Part shown: positions 9,701 to 17,813 of the stretch, piece after piece
How positions within the stretch are numbered: the first letter of the stretch is position 1
Layout of the letters: the number at the start of each line of letters is the position of its first letter
Source: Catalinimonas sp038039535
GTDB lineage: Bacteria > Bacteroidota > Bacteroidia > Cytophagales > Cyclobacteriaceae
Direction: 5' to 3'
Assembly: GCF_038039535.1 (NCBI RefSeq)
Contig: NZ_JBBPHP010000022.1
Span: 1-64,000 of the forward strand
DNA length: 64,000 nt
The notes under the pieces: model-generated
Seen by the model: the letters and a program-made list of their open reading frames with translations, nothing else
The model's database searches: none
Told to the model about the DNA's origin: nothing
Program-made: the position numbers and the translations under genes

Positions 9701-10250
9701 TAACTCCGGGGAGCGGCTCTCCGCTCTCTCCATCTTCAACTTTGCCACTTATGGTTTGTTCCACAACTTTTATTGATTCCAGCATGGATAATTGCTTTCT
9801 ACCTATTCTTTCCAAAACCTCGGAATTTTCTGGTTCCTTGGTCTTCATTTTTGGAAGAATATGTTCTTCATTTTTTTGCCTGATGACATAAGATGCATCA
9901 TCTAATTTTTTAAAAACCAATTCCAGTGGAGTTAAAAGAGAGGTGAGTTTAGTTTCCAGATCAGCTTTTTCCAACTGTGAATTTGCCGTTTTACCTTCAA
10001 GAAGTGTGGGATCAAAGTAAAAACGAACTTCATATTCATGCTCCAGTTCTTTAAGCACAAGTTTGAGGTCTTGTTTCTTGCCTTGTTCAGGAGCAAATGC
10101 GAATACTTTTATGTTAGATAGCTCATCGGAATCTCCTGCTGCGTCCTGAGCCTGTACAAATCCTCCTTCAAAAATCAATAGACAAAGAAGTATCATCATG
10201 CCAGGAAGATATAGCTTTCCCCTGGCACCTTGTGTAATAAGGTGAATCAT
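6753..10250 (-). CDS. SusC/RagA TonB-dependent transporter with STN signalling domain
   Basis: 1165 residues. Order: signal peptide (to about 35), secretin/TonB short N-terminal (STN) domain at 55-125, carboxypeptidase-regulatory-like beta domain at 167-238, DEIVVVGYGTQ (245-255) leading into the plug, then a 22-strand-type barrel to the C-terminus. The STN domain is the part that talks to a FecR anti-sigma factor, and the gene order sigma-FecR-SusC-SusD matches that trans-envelope circuit. The protein imports large oligosaccharides with SusD. It is full length for the family and has no visible lesion. Confidence 0.95.
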   Translation of the reverse strand: MIHLITQGARGKLYLPGMMILLCLLIFEGGFVQAQDAAGDSDELSNIKVFAFAPEQGKKQDLKLVLKELEHEYEVRFYFDPTLLEGKTANSQLEKADLETKLTSLLTPLELVFKKLDDASYVIRQKNEEHILPKMKTKEPENSEVLERIGRKQLSMLESIKVVEQTISGKVEDGESGEPLPGVNVLAKGTTSGTVTDINGNYRLSVGDDVTTLVFSSIGYLSEEVEINERATINVSLMPDVQSLDEIVVVGYGTQQKSDMTGSVGSVDKEVFQKLSPTNLQQGLAGRVSGVNVTQNSGRPGGRPTIRIRGNSSITGSNDPLYVIDGVILPVTNLSNGTSPIDFLDPGNIESVEVLKDASATAIYGARAANGVVLVTTRSANRGTSRLTYDGTFSVGKLRSKLDLLNAEEFLMVEDIAYLNAEKYGLVASAVDPATKRTDPRLFDAAGNPLYDTDWQEEGFRTAISNSHNLSYSGGDETNTFAVSLGYRNQEGILLTSSLKRFSGRLMVDTEIKEWLTTGASVNISVQNESQPRAVGSGGISPTRSVLQALPITPVRYPDGSFGRTLDYPGMEGGAQPVRLVNETKRLLNGVNTVGNAYTNIKLAEGLELRSTVGVSLIDQEVNYYAGHDLQFISENGTASTSDERHTSWQFENYLTYNTHLADKHSLTGLLGTSWQRVNTFSTSASAENFIDDYFEFNNLGIASNPRPPASNASAYSLNSYFARLNYTIDSKYLFTLTGRMDGSSRFSEDNQYAFFPSGAIGWRISEENFMQNVSFISNLKLRSSYGITGNSEIPNYRTVAGLGNYSYIINGERVSGIGLDRMANPDLKWEKNSQFDFGIEVGLLNGRISIEGDIYYKRADDMLLNAPVPATSAYNTVIRNIGSMENRGVEFALRTSNIVKDDFSWSTIFNISMNRNKVLNLTGGQDIIQGGNPVTGNRIIREGEPINSFYGFVQLGTWNTDQTDEAASYNRLPGDIRYQDINNDGAINEQDRVIIGNGLPDGYGAFINTLNYKNFELMLDIQFMYGNDVSYGTKATSQDRTGITNVFAEVLNAWTPDNQDTFVPEIRPTAAYRDRQTSTGRIYDGSFIRGRNLMLAYSIPSNTINRWGLSSVRVQASLQNFFVITDYPGYDPEVSSSTENFAQGVDLYSYPKPRVFQLGLNIGL

Positions 10251-10278
10251 AGTTTTAGGTTGTTAGATTATTGGATAT

Positions 10279-11271
10279 TTATTTTTTAAATGTCAATGTA
10301 TCATCTTGTTGAGTAATTTGGATTTGATGCGTTTCAGACAATGCTTCTAACAACAGGTTAATTTTTTGGGCACTGATCGTACCACTAAACAGCAAGGCTT
10401 CTATGCTTTCTTCTTCAAATATGACCTGATAACCATAATTGTCTTCCAGCAAAATTGCTATTTCTGACAATGGTGTAGCCTCAAAAATTAACTCATTATT
10501 TCTCCATGAGGTAAGCAGTTCAGGATTAACTATCTTCTTCTCAATCTGCCTGGAATTTGTATCATAGCTGACCTGCTCACCCGGCTCCATCAATACTTTC
10601 TCCTCTTGTACATGTAGCGCTACTTTCCCTGAACTCAATATCACTTCAGTACTACCCCTTCTTTCAGAAACATTGAACCGGGTTCCCAATACTTCTACAG
10701 CTGCTTGCGAGGTATGTACAATAAACTTTTGCCCATTACGGTGAGAAACATCAAAGAAACCCTCCCCTTCTATCCATACTGCTCTATTTTTCCCAGCCTC
10801 CTGCCAATCGGAAATATAGGAGAGACTGGAATTGGCATTCAGTGTAACTGAAGTACTATCCGGAAGTATGATACTGCGTGTTTCTCCAAAACCTGTAGAA
10901 ACATACACTTTCTCCTCTTGTTGTCGTAATGTCCAATATCCCAACGCAGCAAGGATGATCAGTGCAATGCTTGCCGCTGCGTAGTACCACTTGAATGTAA
11001 CTTGCTTTCTTTCCGTGCTTTCAGCTTGTGACACCGAGTGTTGGATCTTTCCCCAAATTTCTGCTTGATCCTGATGATCGGCGAGATCTTTCTCGCTGGA
11101 AAGCATACTTAGTATTTCAGCTGCTTTCTCTATCTCTTCCTGCTTCTCTGGATGTGTAATCATCCACTCCTCCCAAAAGTGACTTGCAGCAGGATCTTTT
11201 TTCTGAATCCAGCTTTGGAATGATTCATCCATCACAAAATCCTTGGCTTCGTAATGCTGATAATTGTTCAT
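10279..11271 (-). CDS. FecR-family anti-sigma factor
   Basis: About 330 residues from the ATG at 11271 (a longer start at 11316 adds 15 unlikely residues). The cytoplasmic N-terminus contains FWEEWMITHPEKQEEIEKA, the sigma-binding part. One membrane helix is at about 96-115. The periplasmic FecR domain has the signature STGFGETRSIILPDSTSVTLNANSSL region, followed by the C-terminal DUF4974-like STN-contact domain (FEATPLSEIAILLEDNYGYQV). It would relay ligand binding by the STN domain of the SusC protein to the ECF sigma factor encoded upstream. Confidence 0.93.
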   Translation of the reverse strand: MNNYQHYEAKDFVMDESFQSWIQKKDPAASHFWEEWMITHPEKQEEIEKAAEILSMLSSEKDLADHQDQAEIWGKIQHSVSQAESTERKQVTFKWYYAAASIALIILAALGYWTLRQQEEKVYVSTGFGETRSIILPDSTSVTLNANSSLSYISDWQEAGKNRAVWIEGEGFFDVSHRNGQKFIVHTSQAAVEVLGTRFNVSERRGSTEVILSSGKVALHVQEEKVLMEPGEQVSYDTNSRQIEKKIVNPELLTSWRNNELIFEATPLSEIAILLEDNYGYQVIFEEESIEALLFSGTISAQKINLLLEALSETHQIQITQQDDTLTFKK

Positions 11272-11462
11272 GCTTTTAAGCGCTATAAAAGGTGATCCTT
11301 TCTCTTTTATGATCAATACTGGAGAAGCACTCTTTTCTCACCATTATTTTTCAACTATTTTATCACTTTTTCAATCATTACAAGAAAATGAATTGATAGT
11401 TGAAAAATATCTAACAAAAGGAGAAATACATTAATACTAAGCTATGGGAATAAGGAAATGAA

Positions 11463-12059
11463 TTAGCTCATTAGGGAAAAGAGTAGCATAAGATTTACAT
11501 AAGGGGTGTTCTTTCTCAACACTTCAATAGCCTTTGAGATCAGATTATAGACTGAGTTTACTGTCAATGACATCGCAGACGAGACTTCATCGTAAGAAAG
11601 GTTTTCAAAAAATTTAAGATAAATAGCTTCCCGCTGCCTTTTTGTTAAAGTACTGATCGCTTTCCTGAGTTGCTGATGTTGTACATCTGAGATGTTTTCT
11701 TGAATCAGCAAAAATTCACTGGCTTGTTCTGAAAAATTAGTATCCCCAGCATCCAAAGCCTTGTAGCAGATATCGGTCTTAAAGTGATCCAGCAGAATAT
11801 TCCTCAATGACTTGATAAGATAGTGGCGCACCGATACCGGTGTACTTAGTTTTTCTTTATGATCCCAGAGTTTAACGAACAGCTGATGTACTGCATCTTT
11901 GGCCTGTGGTGAGTTTCCGCAAAACCTGAAGCCATAGTTGTAAAGGGAAGAAAAATGAGTGTTGTAGATCTGCTCAAACGCTTTTCTGTCCCCTTCTTTG
12001 AAGCGGTCCCAAATTTCATGCTCTGCGTTTGGCAACATATTCATTTTAAAATTTAACAA
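11463..12059 (-). CDS. ECF RNA polymerase sigma factor (Bacteroidota FecI/RpoE-like)
   Basis: 198 residues. Region 2 is seen in FKEGDRKAFEQIYNTHFSSLY and the following DAVHQLFVKLWDHKEKL. Region 4 helix-turn-helix is seen in LTKRQREAIYLKFFENLSYDEVS with SVYNLISKA. An internal ATG (12044) is an alternative start. It is the first gene of the locus and probably activates the FecR-SusC-SusD-sulfatase genes downstream, held in check by the FecR protein. No sigma-70-type promoter could be assigned with confidence upstream. Confidence 0.92.
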   Translation of the reverse strand: MLNFKMNMLPNAEHEIWDRFKEGDRKAFEQIYNTHFSSLYNYGFRFCGNSPQAKDAVHQLFVKLWDHKEKLSTPVSVRHYLIKSLRNILLDHFKTDICYKALDAGDTNFSEQASEFLLIQENISDVQHQQLRKAISTLTKRQREAIYLKFFENLSYDEVSSAMSLTVNSVYNLISKAIEVLRKNTPYVNLMLLFSLMS

Positions 12060-12405
12060 AAATATGTCTTAATACAGCATGCAGTTTACAATCTGTTTGG
12101 TTAAATAGCAATATGAATATACAAACATGGAATAGATCAGAAAATTATAATCAGCTCTAATTGCAATTTTTCAAATCTAATTGTCCAAAGGCAGTAATCG
12201 CTTAAATGTTAAGAAGGAAGTTGGTTATTGTGGGATGACGTATAAAAATTATAACTAGCGGTTTAATGAATGCCCCTCCCCTAGCTATGAAATTTTTAAA
12301 AAATAAAGATACAGGATTTAAAGAAAATGTAACATCTTTATCACTTAACTATCTGACCTTCCCTTTTTTAAGAGTACGCCTTGATACGAGAATGAGGTAG
12401 ATTGA
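12060..12405. other. Intergenic region upstream of the sigma factor
   Basis: About 350 AT-rich bases between the sigma factor and the small membrane ORF. It must hold the sigma-gene promoter, but I could not place a convincing TTG/TAnnTTTG pair. It contains the right copy of the 22-nt direct repeat (12191-12212). No RNA gene or ORF is supported here. Confidence 0.5.
12191..12212 (+). repeat. Right copy of the imperfect direct repeat flanking the sulfatase locus
   Basis: Matches 1604-1625 at 20 of 22 positions in the same orientation. It lies upstream of the sigma factor, so the two copies bracket the whole glycan locus. A chance match cannot be excluded. Confidence 0.3.
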
Positions 12406-12543
12406 CTAATAATACTCCTCCTGCTTCCCCTGCCTCAGCGCTCTTTTCACTTTAAAAGTATTAATCCTATCAATAGTTACAAGTGAGAGAATTGGGATAA
12501 AAAATACTATCCATATTAGATTTATGGTATTGATAAGCTCCAT
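12406..12543 (-). CDS. Small single-span membrane protein (45 aa)
   Basis: An ATG-initiated 45-codon ORF on the minus strand. It has a short N-terminus (MELINT), one hydrophobic span of about 18 residues (INLIWIVFFIPILSLV) and a basic, then acidic tail (KVKRALRQGKQEEYY). The inside-positive tail suggests the N-terminus faces out. The layout (acid residue near the start, one helix, charged tail) is like the four tiny proteins at 20771-21217. It has no known family that I recognise and could be a chance ORF. Confidence 0.4.
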   Translation of the reverse strand: MELINTINLIWIVFFIPILSLVTIDRINTFKVKRALRQGKQEEYY

Positions 12544-12777
12544 TCAAAGGTTAGTATTGGAGTTAGCAGTGTATGTGCAAATTAAAAAAATATAATAATA
12601 AACTGGAATAGTTATTCATTACTCTTTTTTTCCAAAAGTTTGAGTATTAATGGCTAACGCTTTCTCCTTGCCTTAATCCACTCATCTTAAGCCAGTAAGT
12701 TTTTAATTAGTACTTGTTACAAAAAGGAAAAGTATTATGAGGTAGTCTTAAAACTTTAAGCAGTTATGAGAAATTTA

Positions 12778-13311
12778 CTACACTACTAATCTCTTATAGT
12801 CTCCTTTAGAAATAAATCTTCTTGGGGAATTTTTATATCTGACTACTATTATCTCAATTCTTCTTTCACCTAATAATTCTATCAAACTATCTATCGTTTT
12901 AACCTTAAGCTTTCCACTTTCTAAGATTTCGGTAAGCAGCACATGACTGGATAAGAAGTTATTAAATTTAACATGATCCAAAATCCTTTGAGCATCATTA
13001 TCTGAGAATTCATACAGGTATTTTACTATTCTAGGGTTTATTGTATTTGCCTCATTTGGCAGATTATGAAGCACTTTTTGAATGAATTTTGCTATATGGC
13101 TTGACTCTTCTTTACCAGGCTCTCGTATTCCAAACTTTTCGGACTGCTTGATAAAGAAATTCCTAATATAAAGGTCTCTCTCAGATTTATTTATTATCAG
13201 TAAGTGATGGCCTATCAATTTAGCTGCGTTATCAATATTTATACAGTCTTCTGGAAATAGACCTTCTACAAAAATATGAAACTGCTCTACTAACTTAAAT
13301 ACTCTAATCAT
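12778..13311 (-). CDS. Hypothetical protein, 177 aa
   Basis: Not recognised. The product is soluble, mostly helical, with no signal peptide. The middle reads like a helical repeat (IVKYLYEFSDNDAQRILDHVKF) and the C-terminus is basic (RYKNSPRRFISKGDYKRL). It sits alone between the sigma-factor spacer and a decayed mobile region, with no operon partner. The ORF is long enough and has ordinary codon use, so it is probably real. Confidence 0.55.
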   Translation of the reverse strand: MIRVFKLVEQFHIFVEGLFPEDCINIDNAAKLIGHHLLIINKSERDLYIRNFFIKQSEKFGIREPGKEESSHIAKFIQKVLHNLPNEANTINPRIVKYLYEFSDNDAQRILDHVKFNNFLSSHVLLTEILESGKLKVKTIDSLIELLGERRIEIIVVRYKNSPRRFISKGDYKRLVV

Positions 13312-13422
13312 TCCTGATAGACTTCGTGATTTTTTCTAAAAAAATAACCCTCATCAAATAAGATATAAATATACTTCGGAAAATTGTTAAGCATATAAGT
13401 TTATCACACTACACAAATATCA

Positions 13423-13548
13423 ATGATTCAGTCAGATTTTGACGTAAGAGCCTTTGGTGCCATGATTAGAGAAATGCGTAATGATGTAGGTTTTTCGCAA
13501 GGTGATAATGCCAATGAAATAAGACTTAGTAGTGGAAAATATCGCTAA
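13423..13548 (+). pseudogene. XRE-type helix-turn-helix remnant (41 aa)
   Basis: A 41-codon ORF whose product contains FGAMIREMRNDVGFSQGD, close to the start of an XRE/Cro-like HTH (consensus FG..IRELR...G.SQ..LA). The recognition helix and everything after it are missing: the frame stops soon after SSGKYR. Only the first third of a repressor-like domain is left. It lies beside the dead IS element and is probably a relic of an older mobile element. Confidence 0.45.
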
Positions 13549-13678
13549 AGTGATAGATCATTCCACAATGAAGCATTCCTGATCATACTCCACGAAATAT
13601 GCCTCAAAACTATTGCATAAAAATTTCTGCTTTCCGGTATGAGCTTACACCTCCCTACATGATTAGTCATTGGTATTC

Positions 13679-14497
13679 GGCAGTGTTGACATTCAATTAT
13701 AGAGTTAGTATGACGCTACTCGCTATATGCCAGAAAGCCAAGTAGTTACATGCGGTTTTTTCGTAACGAGTTGCTAATCTTCTGTATTGCTAGGCTTTGT
13801 TATAGAAACGTTCAACTTTGTTACGGTCAGCATATAAATTTTCGTCATATTTCCGCTGTTTCACTCGGTTAGCCTTCGGGGGAATCACCGCCTCTGCTCC
13901 CATTTGAACGATCAAGGACAGAAACTCGTCGCTGTCATAGGCTTTATCAGCAATCACTGCCTCGGTAGCTTCTCCACTAATTAAAGCCGGAGCGGTACGC
14001 ACATCATGAGCTTATCCCGGTGTCAAAATAAGCCGCCGAGGATTCCCTAACGCGTCTACACTAGCGTATACTTTAGTACTTTTACCTCCTTTGCTCTTCC
14101 CTATAGCTTCGTCTCCCTGTCGGCTACTTTTTTTGGCCGGCTGAATGGTGATGGAAACGCACCACAGTACTATCAGTCATAATCCAATCTAAATCAGGCT
14201 CTTGTAATTCTTCAAACACCTGCTTCCACACTCCTTTCTTAGCCCATCGGTTAAAACGCACATATACGCTGTTCCATTCAACGTACCGCTCAGGCAAATC
14301 TCGCCATGGTGCCCCACTACGTGCAATCCAAAGAACTGCATGAACAAAGAGGTGAATATCAGCCATTCTGCCAGGATCAGTTTCTTTACCCGGTAAAAGG
14401 GGAGCAATCTTTAGCCATTGATCTTCGAGTAACTCATATCTCCGCATACACTTTCTAGTCAAAGTTCTTAACTTTAACACTATATGTCAACACGGCC
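13679..14497 (-). mobile_element. Degenerate IS5-type insertion sequence (about 0.82 kb) with terminal inverted repeats
   Basis: The ends GGCAGTGTTGACAT (left) and ATGTCAACACGGCC (right, GGCCGTGTTGACAT when inverted) match at 13 of 14 positions and bracket one transposase remnant. Length and layout (short N-terminal DUF4096-like part, then a DDE domain) fit the IS5/IS427 group. Exact boundaries may be off by a few bases, and no clear target duplication was identified. Confidence 0.75.
13697..14447 (-). pseudogene. IS5-family transposase, inactivated by a frameshift and two stop codons
   Basis: The N-terminal part begins MRRYELLEDQWLKIAPLLPG and includes SGAPWRDLPERYVEWNSVYVRFNRW, as in IS427-group transposases, with the first catalytic Asp in DWIMTDSTVV. 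The frame breaks at an A7 run (14128-14134); one base fewer restores reading. Downstream, a TAA replaces a sense codon at 14012-14014 (before AHDVRTAP) and a TAG lies after ERFYNKA near 13787-13789, in front of QYRRLATRYEKTA. The catalytic core ADKAYDSDEF is still legible. With three lesions the element should not transpose by itself. Confidence 0.85.
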
Positions 14498-14621
14498 TAG
14501 AAGCGATTTCTGTGTTGAACAAAAATAATCTAAATTAATAAAATCTAAGAGTTTAAAGGCAGGATATTTATCCTGCTGCACTCCTAGCATAGTATTTTAG
14601 AATATTTTGTAGTATAACCAT

Positions 14622-15884
14622 TTAAGCTGATCCTTGTATTTCATAAGAGTCATCATCGTTATCAATATTTAATTTTGCCTCTAATTTACCCATATCCTCA
14701 CTGAGTTTCTGTTCTACTACTTTTGCGTATACCTGAGTCGTACGTAGACTAGTATGCCCTAACATTTTACTCACAGACTCTATAGGAACACCATTGGCTA
14801 AAGTCACAGTGGTGGCAAAAGTATGGCGAGCCAAATGAAAAGTGAGGTTCTTTTTAACCTGACACAAAACTGCAATCTCTTTAAGGTAAGCATTTGTCTT
14901 TTGGTTTGTATAAACTGGTAGAACTTTTCCAGTTACCCTCGTCATTGGATGATCCTGATACTTTTCCACAATGCCTTTTGCAATAGGTAATAAAGGCACT
15001 TTATATTGTTCGCCGGACTTCTTCCGTTTTCCGTGTATCCATAACTTCCTATCCAATCCTATCACAATACTTTGTGATGTTAAATGATATGCATCTGCAT
15101 ATGATAAACCAGTGTAACAACAAAAGATAAATATATCACGCGTCTGCTCTAGTCGTTCAATATTGAAATGCTTATTTGCAATCCTAAGTAGCTCTGCTTG
15201 TGATAAAAACCCTCTTTCTTTCTTTTCAAATTTGAGTTTAAACTTTATAAAAGGATCTTTATCTAACCATTCTTCTTTGACTGCAAGATTGACCATTTTT
15301 TTTAACCTTTCAATATGTTTCATTGCCCCGTTTTGAGTACAGGGTTTTTGATGACCATCCGGAATCCGATTTTTAATGTACTTTTCAAAATCCTTAATGA
15401 ATTTGTAATTTAACTCATCAAGATACAGGTCTGAGGTATTTAATTTTTTCATAAGAAATTCATAAACATATCGTTGAGTGGTGTAATAGTTTTTCCGAGT
15501 GCCCCAAGCTAGCTCATCCTTCATTTCTTCATTATGATATTCAATTAATTCTTTCAGTGTTTTACCTCTTTCATCGCGCCCGATATAACGATTTTTAATA
15601 GCCTCAGCAGTAAGTAGCTTCCTTTCTTTTTCAATTTGATGATGGCAATCGAACAATTGGTTTCTTACTTGTTCTAAATAGATATTCAAGCTTTTAATGT
15701 CTTGTTTATTTCCTTTGGCTAGCCCCCTTCTTTCATCCCAGCGATCCAATAATACTTTTCTTTTGATTGACAAATCTACACGGTTACCATTCACTGTGAT
15801 ACGTACATAAATGGGAACCTCTCCCTTAGAAACACGGTGTTTCTTTACGAAAAATAAGATACTGAAGGTGTTTTGAGAACGCAT
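14622..15884 (-). CDS. Tyrosine recombinase/integrase, CTnDOT-like
   Basis: 420 residues with the Bacteroidota integrase layout: an arm-binding N-terminal domain (SILFFVKKHRVSKGEVPIYV), a SAM-like core-binding domain around 105-205, and a catalytic domain. The HxxR box (HLARHTFATT), LGH (KMLGHTSLRTTQVY) and the nucleophilic Tyr are intact. The first catalytic position is Ser (CCYTGLSYAD) instead of Arg, as known for IntDOT relatives. It lies 0.3 kb outside the left end of the tRNA-Pro island and points away from it, so it belongs to a different, probably decayed, element. No att pair for it was found. Confidence 0.9.
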   Translation of the reverse strand: MRSQNTFSILFFVKKHRVSKGEVPIYVRITVNGNRVDLSIKRKVLLDRWDERRGLAKGNKQDIKSLNIYLEQVRNQLFDCHHQIEKERKLLTAEAIKNRYIGRDERGKTLKELIEYHNEEMKDELAWGTRKNYYTTQRYVYEFLMKKLNTSDLYLDELNYKFIKDFEKYIKNRIPDGHQKPCTQNGAMKHIERLKKMVNLAVKEEWLDKDPFIKFKLKFEKKERGFLSQAELLRIANKHFNIERLEQTRDIFIFCCYTGLSYADAYHLTSQSIVIGLDRKLWIHGKRKKSGEQYKVPLLPIAKGIVEKYQDHPMTRVTGKVLPVYTNQKTNAYLKEIAVLCQVKKNLTFHLARHTFATTVTLANGVPIESVSKMLGHTSLRTTQVYAKVVEQKLSEDMGKLEAKLNIDNDDDSYEIQGSA

Positions 15885-16116
15885 AGTTAATATAGTTTAA
15901 AGTAAATTGAATTGAATTATGATTTCCTTATAAAAATAGACACATTTCATTAGCTAAAAAGCATCAAAAAAAAGCAAAAGATATTAGGTTAAAACATTGA
16001 ATATCAACATTATATATATGTTTTTGTGTCCAAAATGTAGTTAGAAAAAATGGACCATGAAATGGACACATTTTCTTTGCTTTTATTTAGATATATTAGG
16101 AGGGTAAAAAACAAAA

Positions 16117-16146
16117 AACCCCTCAAATCCTGCGATTTAAGGGGTT
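16117..16146 (-). terminator. Original tRNA-Pro terminator, now outside the island
   Basis: AACCCCT...AGGGGTT with an inner AAATC/GATTT stem and a CTGC loop, followed on the minus strand by a T-rich run. It lies 24 bp from the left att copy, where a terminator for the tRNA-Pro gene would be if the island were absent. Today no minus-strand gene ends between it and the island. Confidence 0.75.
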
Positions 16147-16169
16147 CTGATGAAATTTGAATGTAAAAC

Positions 16170-16193
16170 TGTCGGGATGACTGGATTCGAACC
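16170..16193 (-). repeat. attL: 24-bp copy of the tRNA-Pro 3' end
   Basis: Identical over 24 bases to the 3' end of the tRNA-Pro gene at 35358-35381, starting with TGTCGGGATGACTGG. Homology stops abruptly after ...GAACC. There is no tRNA 5' part here, so this is the displaced chromosomal end produced by integration. Confidence 0.9.
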
Positions 16194-16243
16194 TGTAAAT
16201 AAAACTTATAAAAATTTTTTTTTCTGATAACTAAAATCCTTTT

Positions 16244-16276
16244 AAATCCTCCTAAAAAGCTTATTCAGGAGGATTT
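16244..16276 (+). terminator. Hairpin between attL and the integrase gene
   Basis: AAATCCTCCT and AGGAGGATTT form a 10-bp stem with a 13-nt loop, followed by Ts on the plus strand. It would stop transcription entering the island from the left before the integrase gene. It is an intrinsic terminator by structure only. Confidence 0.6.
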
Positions 16277-16319
16277 TTGATAAAATAAGTATATTATAAT
16301 TTTTATCCTGACAAGAAAA

Positions 16320-16361
16320 TGTTTCTACATTGTTTCTACTTTTCTTTTCTTTGTAGAAACA
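16320..16361. repeat. Left integrase arm-type sites (TGTTTCTAC)
   Basis: TGTTTCTAC occurs at 16320-16328 and 16331-16339, and inverted (GTAGAAACA) at 16353-16361, between attL and the integrase start. The same 9-mer occurs twice inside the right end (35294-35313). Paired short repeats near both ends fit arm-type binding sites for the N-terminal domain of the integrase. The inverted copy, 24 nt before the integrase ATG, could also let the integrase repress itself. Confidence 0.6.
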
Positions 16362-16384
16362 GTAAGCATTTTTTACATCAATAA

Positions 16385-17812
16385 ATGGCAACAGTAAAGT
16401 TTACACTATTAAGACCATATAAGAGGTCTACCGTAAAGGAACCGGAAAAAGCGAAAGCAGAGAATAAGAAGATTAAGGAGAAGATAAAGGAAAGGAAGAA
16501 ACAGGGAAAATCTATTGATAGTCTCCTCAACCCTTTTGAAACCCGAATTTATGTGCACCTTATTCTAGACCGTTCGCACATGGTAAAGCATAAGACAGAT
16601 GAAAAAATTCTGCCTAAAAAATGGGACTTTGGGAAAAGCAGAGCAAAAAACTTCCCTGGCAGTATAGAACTAAATCAAAACCTAGATTTACTCCAACACA
16701 ATATTCTAAATGCCTACCGCCAAAGGAAACTTGATAATAAAGATGTCACCTGGGAAGAAATACAAGAATTATTCCTCCAGATAGTAAAAGAAGGAAAGCC
16801 CAAGACCCGCAAAAAAGACTTTTTCTCCTACTATCATGACTTTATAGAAGCAAAGTCAATGACTAACAAGAAAGGTACCTTAAGAGAATATAAGAATGTG
16901 TTAAGGGCATTGAATGAATTTAATGAGATGCATAACTATAAGCTCACTTTTGAAAAGGTAGACATGAGCTTTTATCAAAAGTTTCTAAAGTATTTAACTG
17001 AAGAAAGGCAAAATATGCAATCCGGTGAGATAGGCTTAAGGAATGATACAATTGGCAAGTACATAGCCACCATCAAAATGTTTATGCAGTGGGCTTATGA
17101 AATGAACTACCATAAGAATACCATTTACCAGAATAAAAGCTTTAACCCCTACCCTTTTAAGAAGGATAGAAATGAACGGCAACAAAACGGTAAAAAGGAA
17201 ATAGTTACCATCACTAAAATAGAGATAAATCAGCTAGAAAAGACAGACTTCTCAAACAGTAAGCGAATGGAAAGGGTAAGAGACCTTTTTCTATTTGGAT
17301 GCTTCACCGGCCAACGCTGGTCAGATATTGAAAACTACAGGCCTGAGGATATTAAAAATAATGCCTGGGAATTTGAAGCTCATAAGACCGGCAAATTTAC
17401 TAGAGTTCCTTTTGTTGGGTATTGCGCTCCGGCTTTAAACGTCTTAAAAAAGTATGAGTTTGAACTACCTAAAATTACCAACCAAGAATTTAATAGGGTT
17501 ATCAAACAAGTCTTTGCTAAAGCAGGCCTTGACCGTGAGGTAATTGTTAAAAGATATATCGGTAAAAAAGAAATTAAGCTTACTAAACCCTTATATGGTT
17601 TTGCATCATCACATATGGCAAGAAGAACGGCAGTGACCATGTTATTAGAATCAGGCATGAGCATGCTAATGGTTATGAAACTTACCAATCATTCTGATAC
17701 CCGAACCCTGCTTAAGTATGAAAATGCCGGACATGACGCATTGGAAAAAGCTTTAAGTAATTATGAAAAACCTGATAGGAATACAAAGAATTTAATAACT
17801 AAAGTTAGTTGA
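16385..17812 (+). CDS. int: Island integrase (tyrosine recombinase)
   Basis: 475 residues. The N-terminal arm-binding region is basic and coiled (residues 1-110), then the SAM-like domain (FFSYYHDFIEAKSMT onwards) and the catalytic domain. Catalytic residues are present: Arg in GCFTGQRWSDIE, HMARRTAV, TNHSD and Tyr in LLKYENAG. It starts 0.19 kb inside attL and reads into the island, the usual place for an island integrase. It would recombine the tRNA-Pro 3' end with the circular form. It is unlike the neighbouring 14622-15884 integrase. The next gene starts one base after its stop, so they are co-transcribed. Confidence 0.93.
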   Translation: MATVKFTLLRPYKRSTVKEPEKAKAENKKIKEKIKERKKQGKSIDSLLNPFETRIYVHLILDRSHMVKHKTDEKILPKKWDFGKSRAKNFPGSIELNQNLDLLQHNILNAYRQRKLDNKDVTWEEIQELFLQIVKEGKPKTRKKDFFSYYHDFIEAKSMTNKKGTLREYKNVLRALNEFNEMHNYKLTFEKVDMSFYQKFLKYLTEERQNMQSGEIGLRNDTIGKYIATIKMFMQWAYEMNYHKNTIYQNKSFNPYPFKKDRNERQQNGKKEIVTITKIEINQLEKTDFSNSKRMERVRDLFLFGCFTGQRWSDIENYRPEDIKNNAWEFEAHKTGKFTRVPFVGYCAPALNVLKKYEFELPKITNQEFNRVIKQVFAKAGLDREVIVKRYIGKKEIKLTKPLYGFASSHMARRTAVTMLLESGMSMLMVMKLTNHSDTRTLLKYENAGHDALEKALSNYEKPDRNTKNLITKVS

Positions 17813-17813
17813 A

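Noticed and set aside
14128..14134. Programmed frameshift in the IS transposase at the A7 run
   Set aside because: The downstream frame needs a +1 (or -2) shift, unlike the usual -1 slip, and two more stop codons lie in the downstream part. Decay is the better reading.
16170..16193. A second tRNA gene at the left end
   Set aside because: Only the last 24 bases of tRNA-Pro are present; there is no D-arm or anticodon arm.
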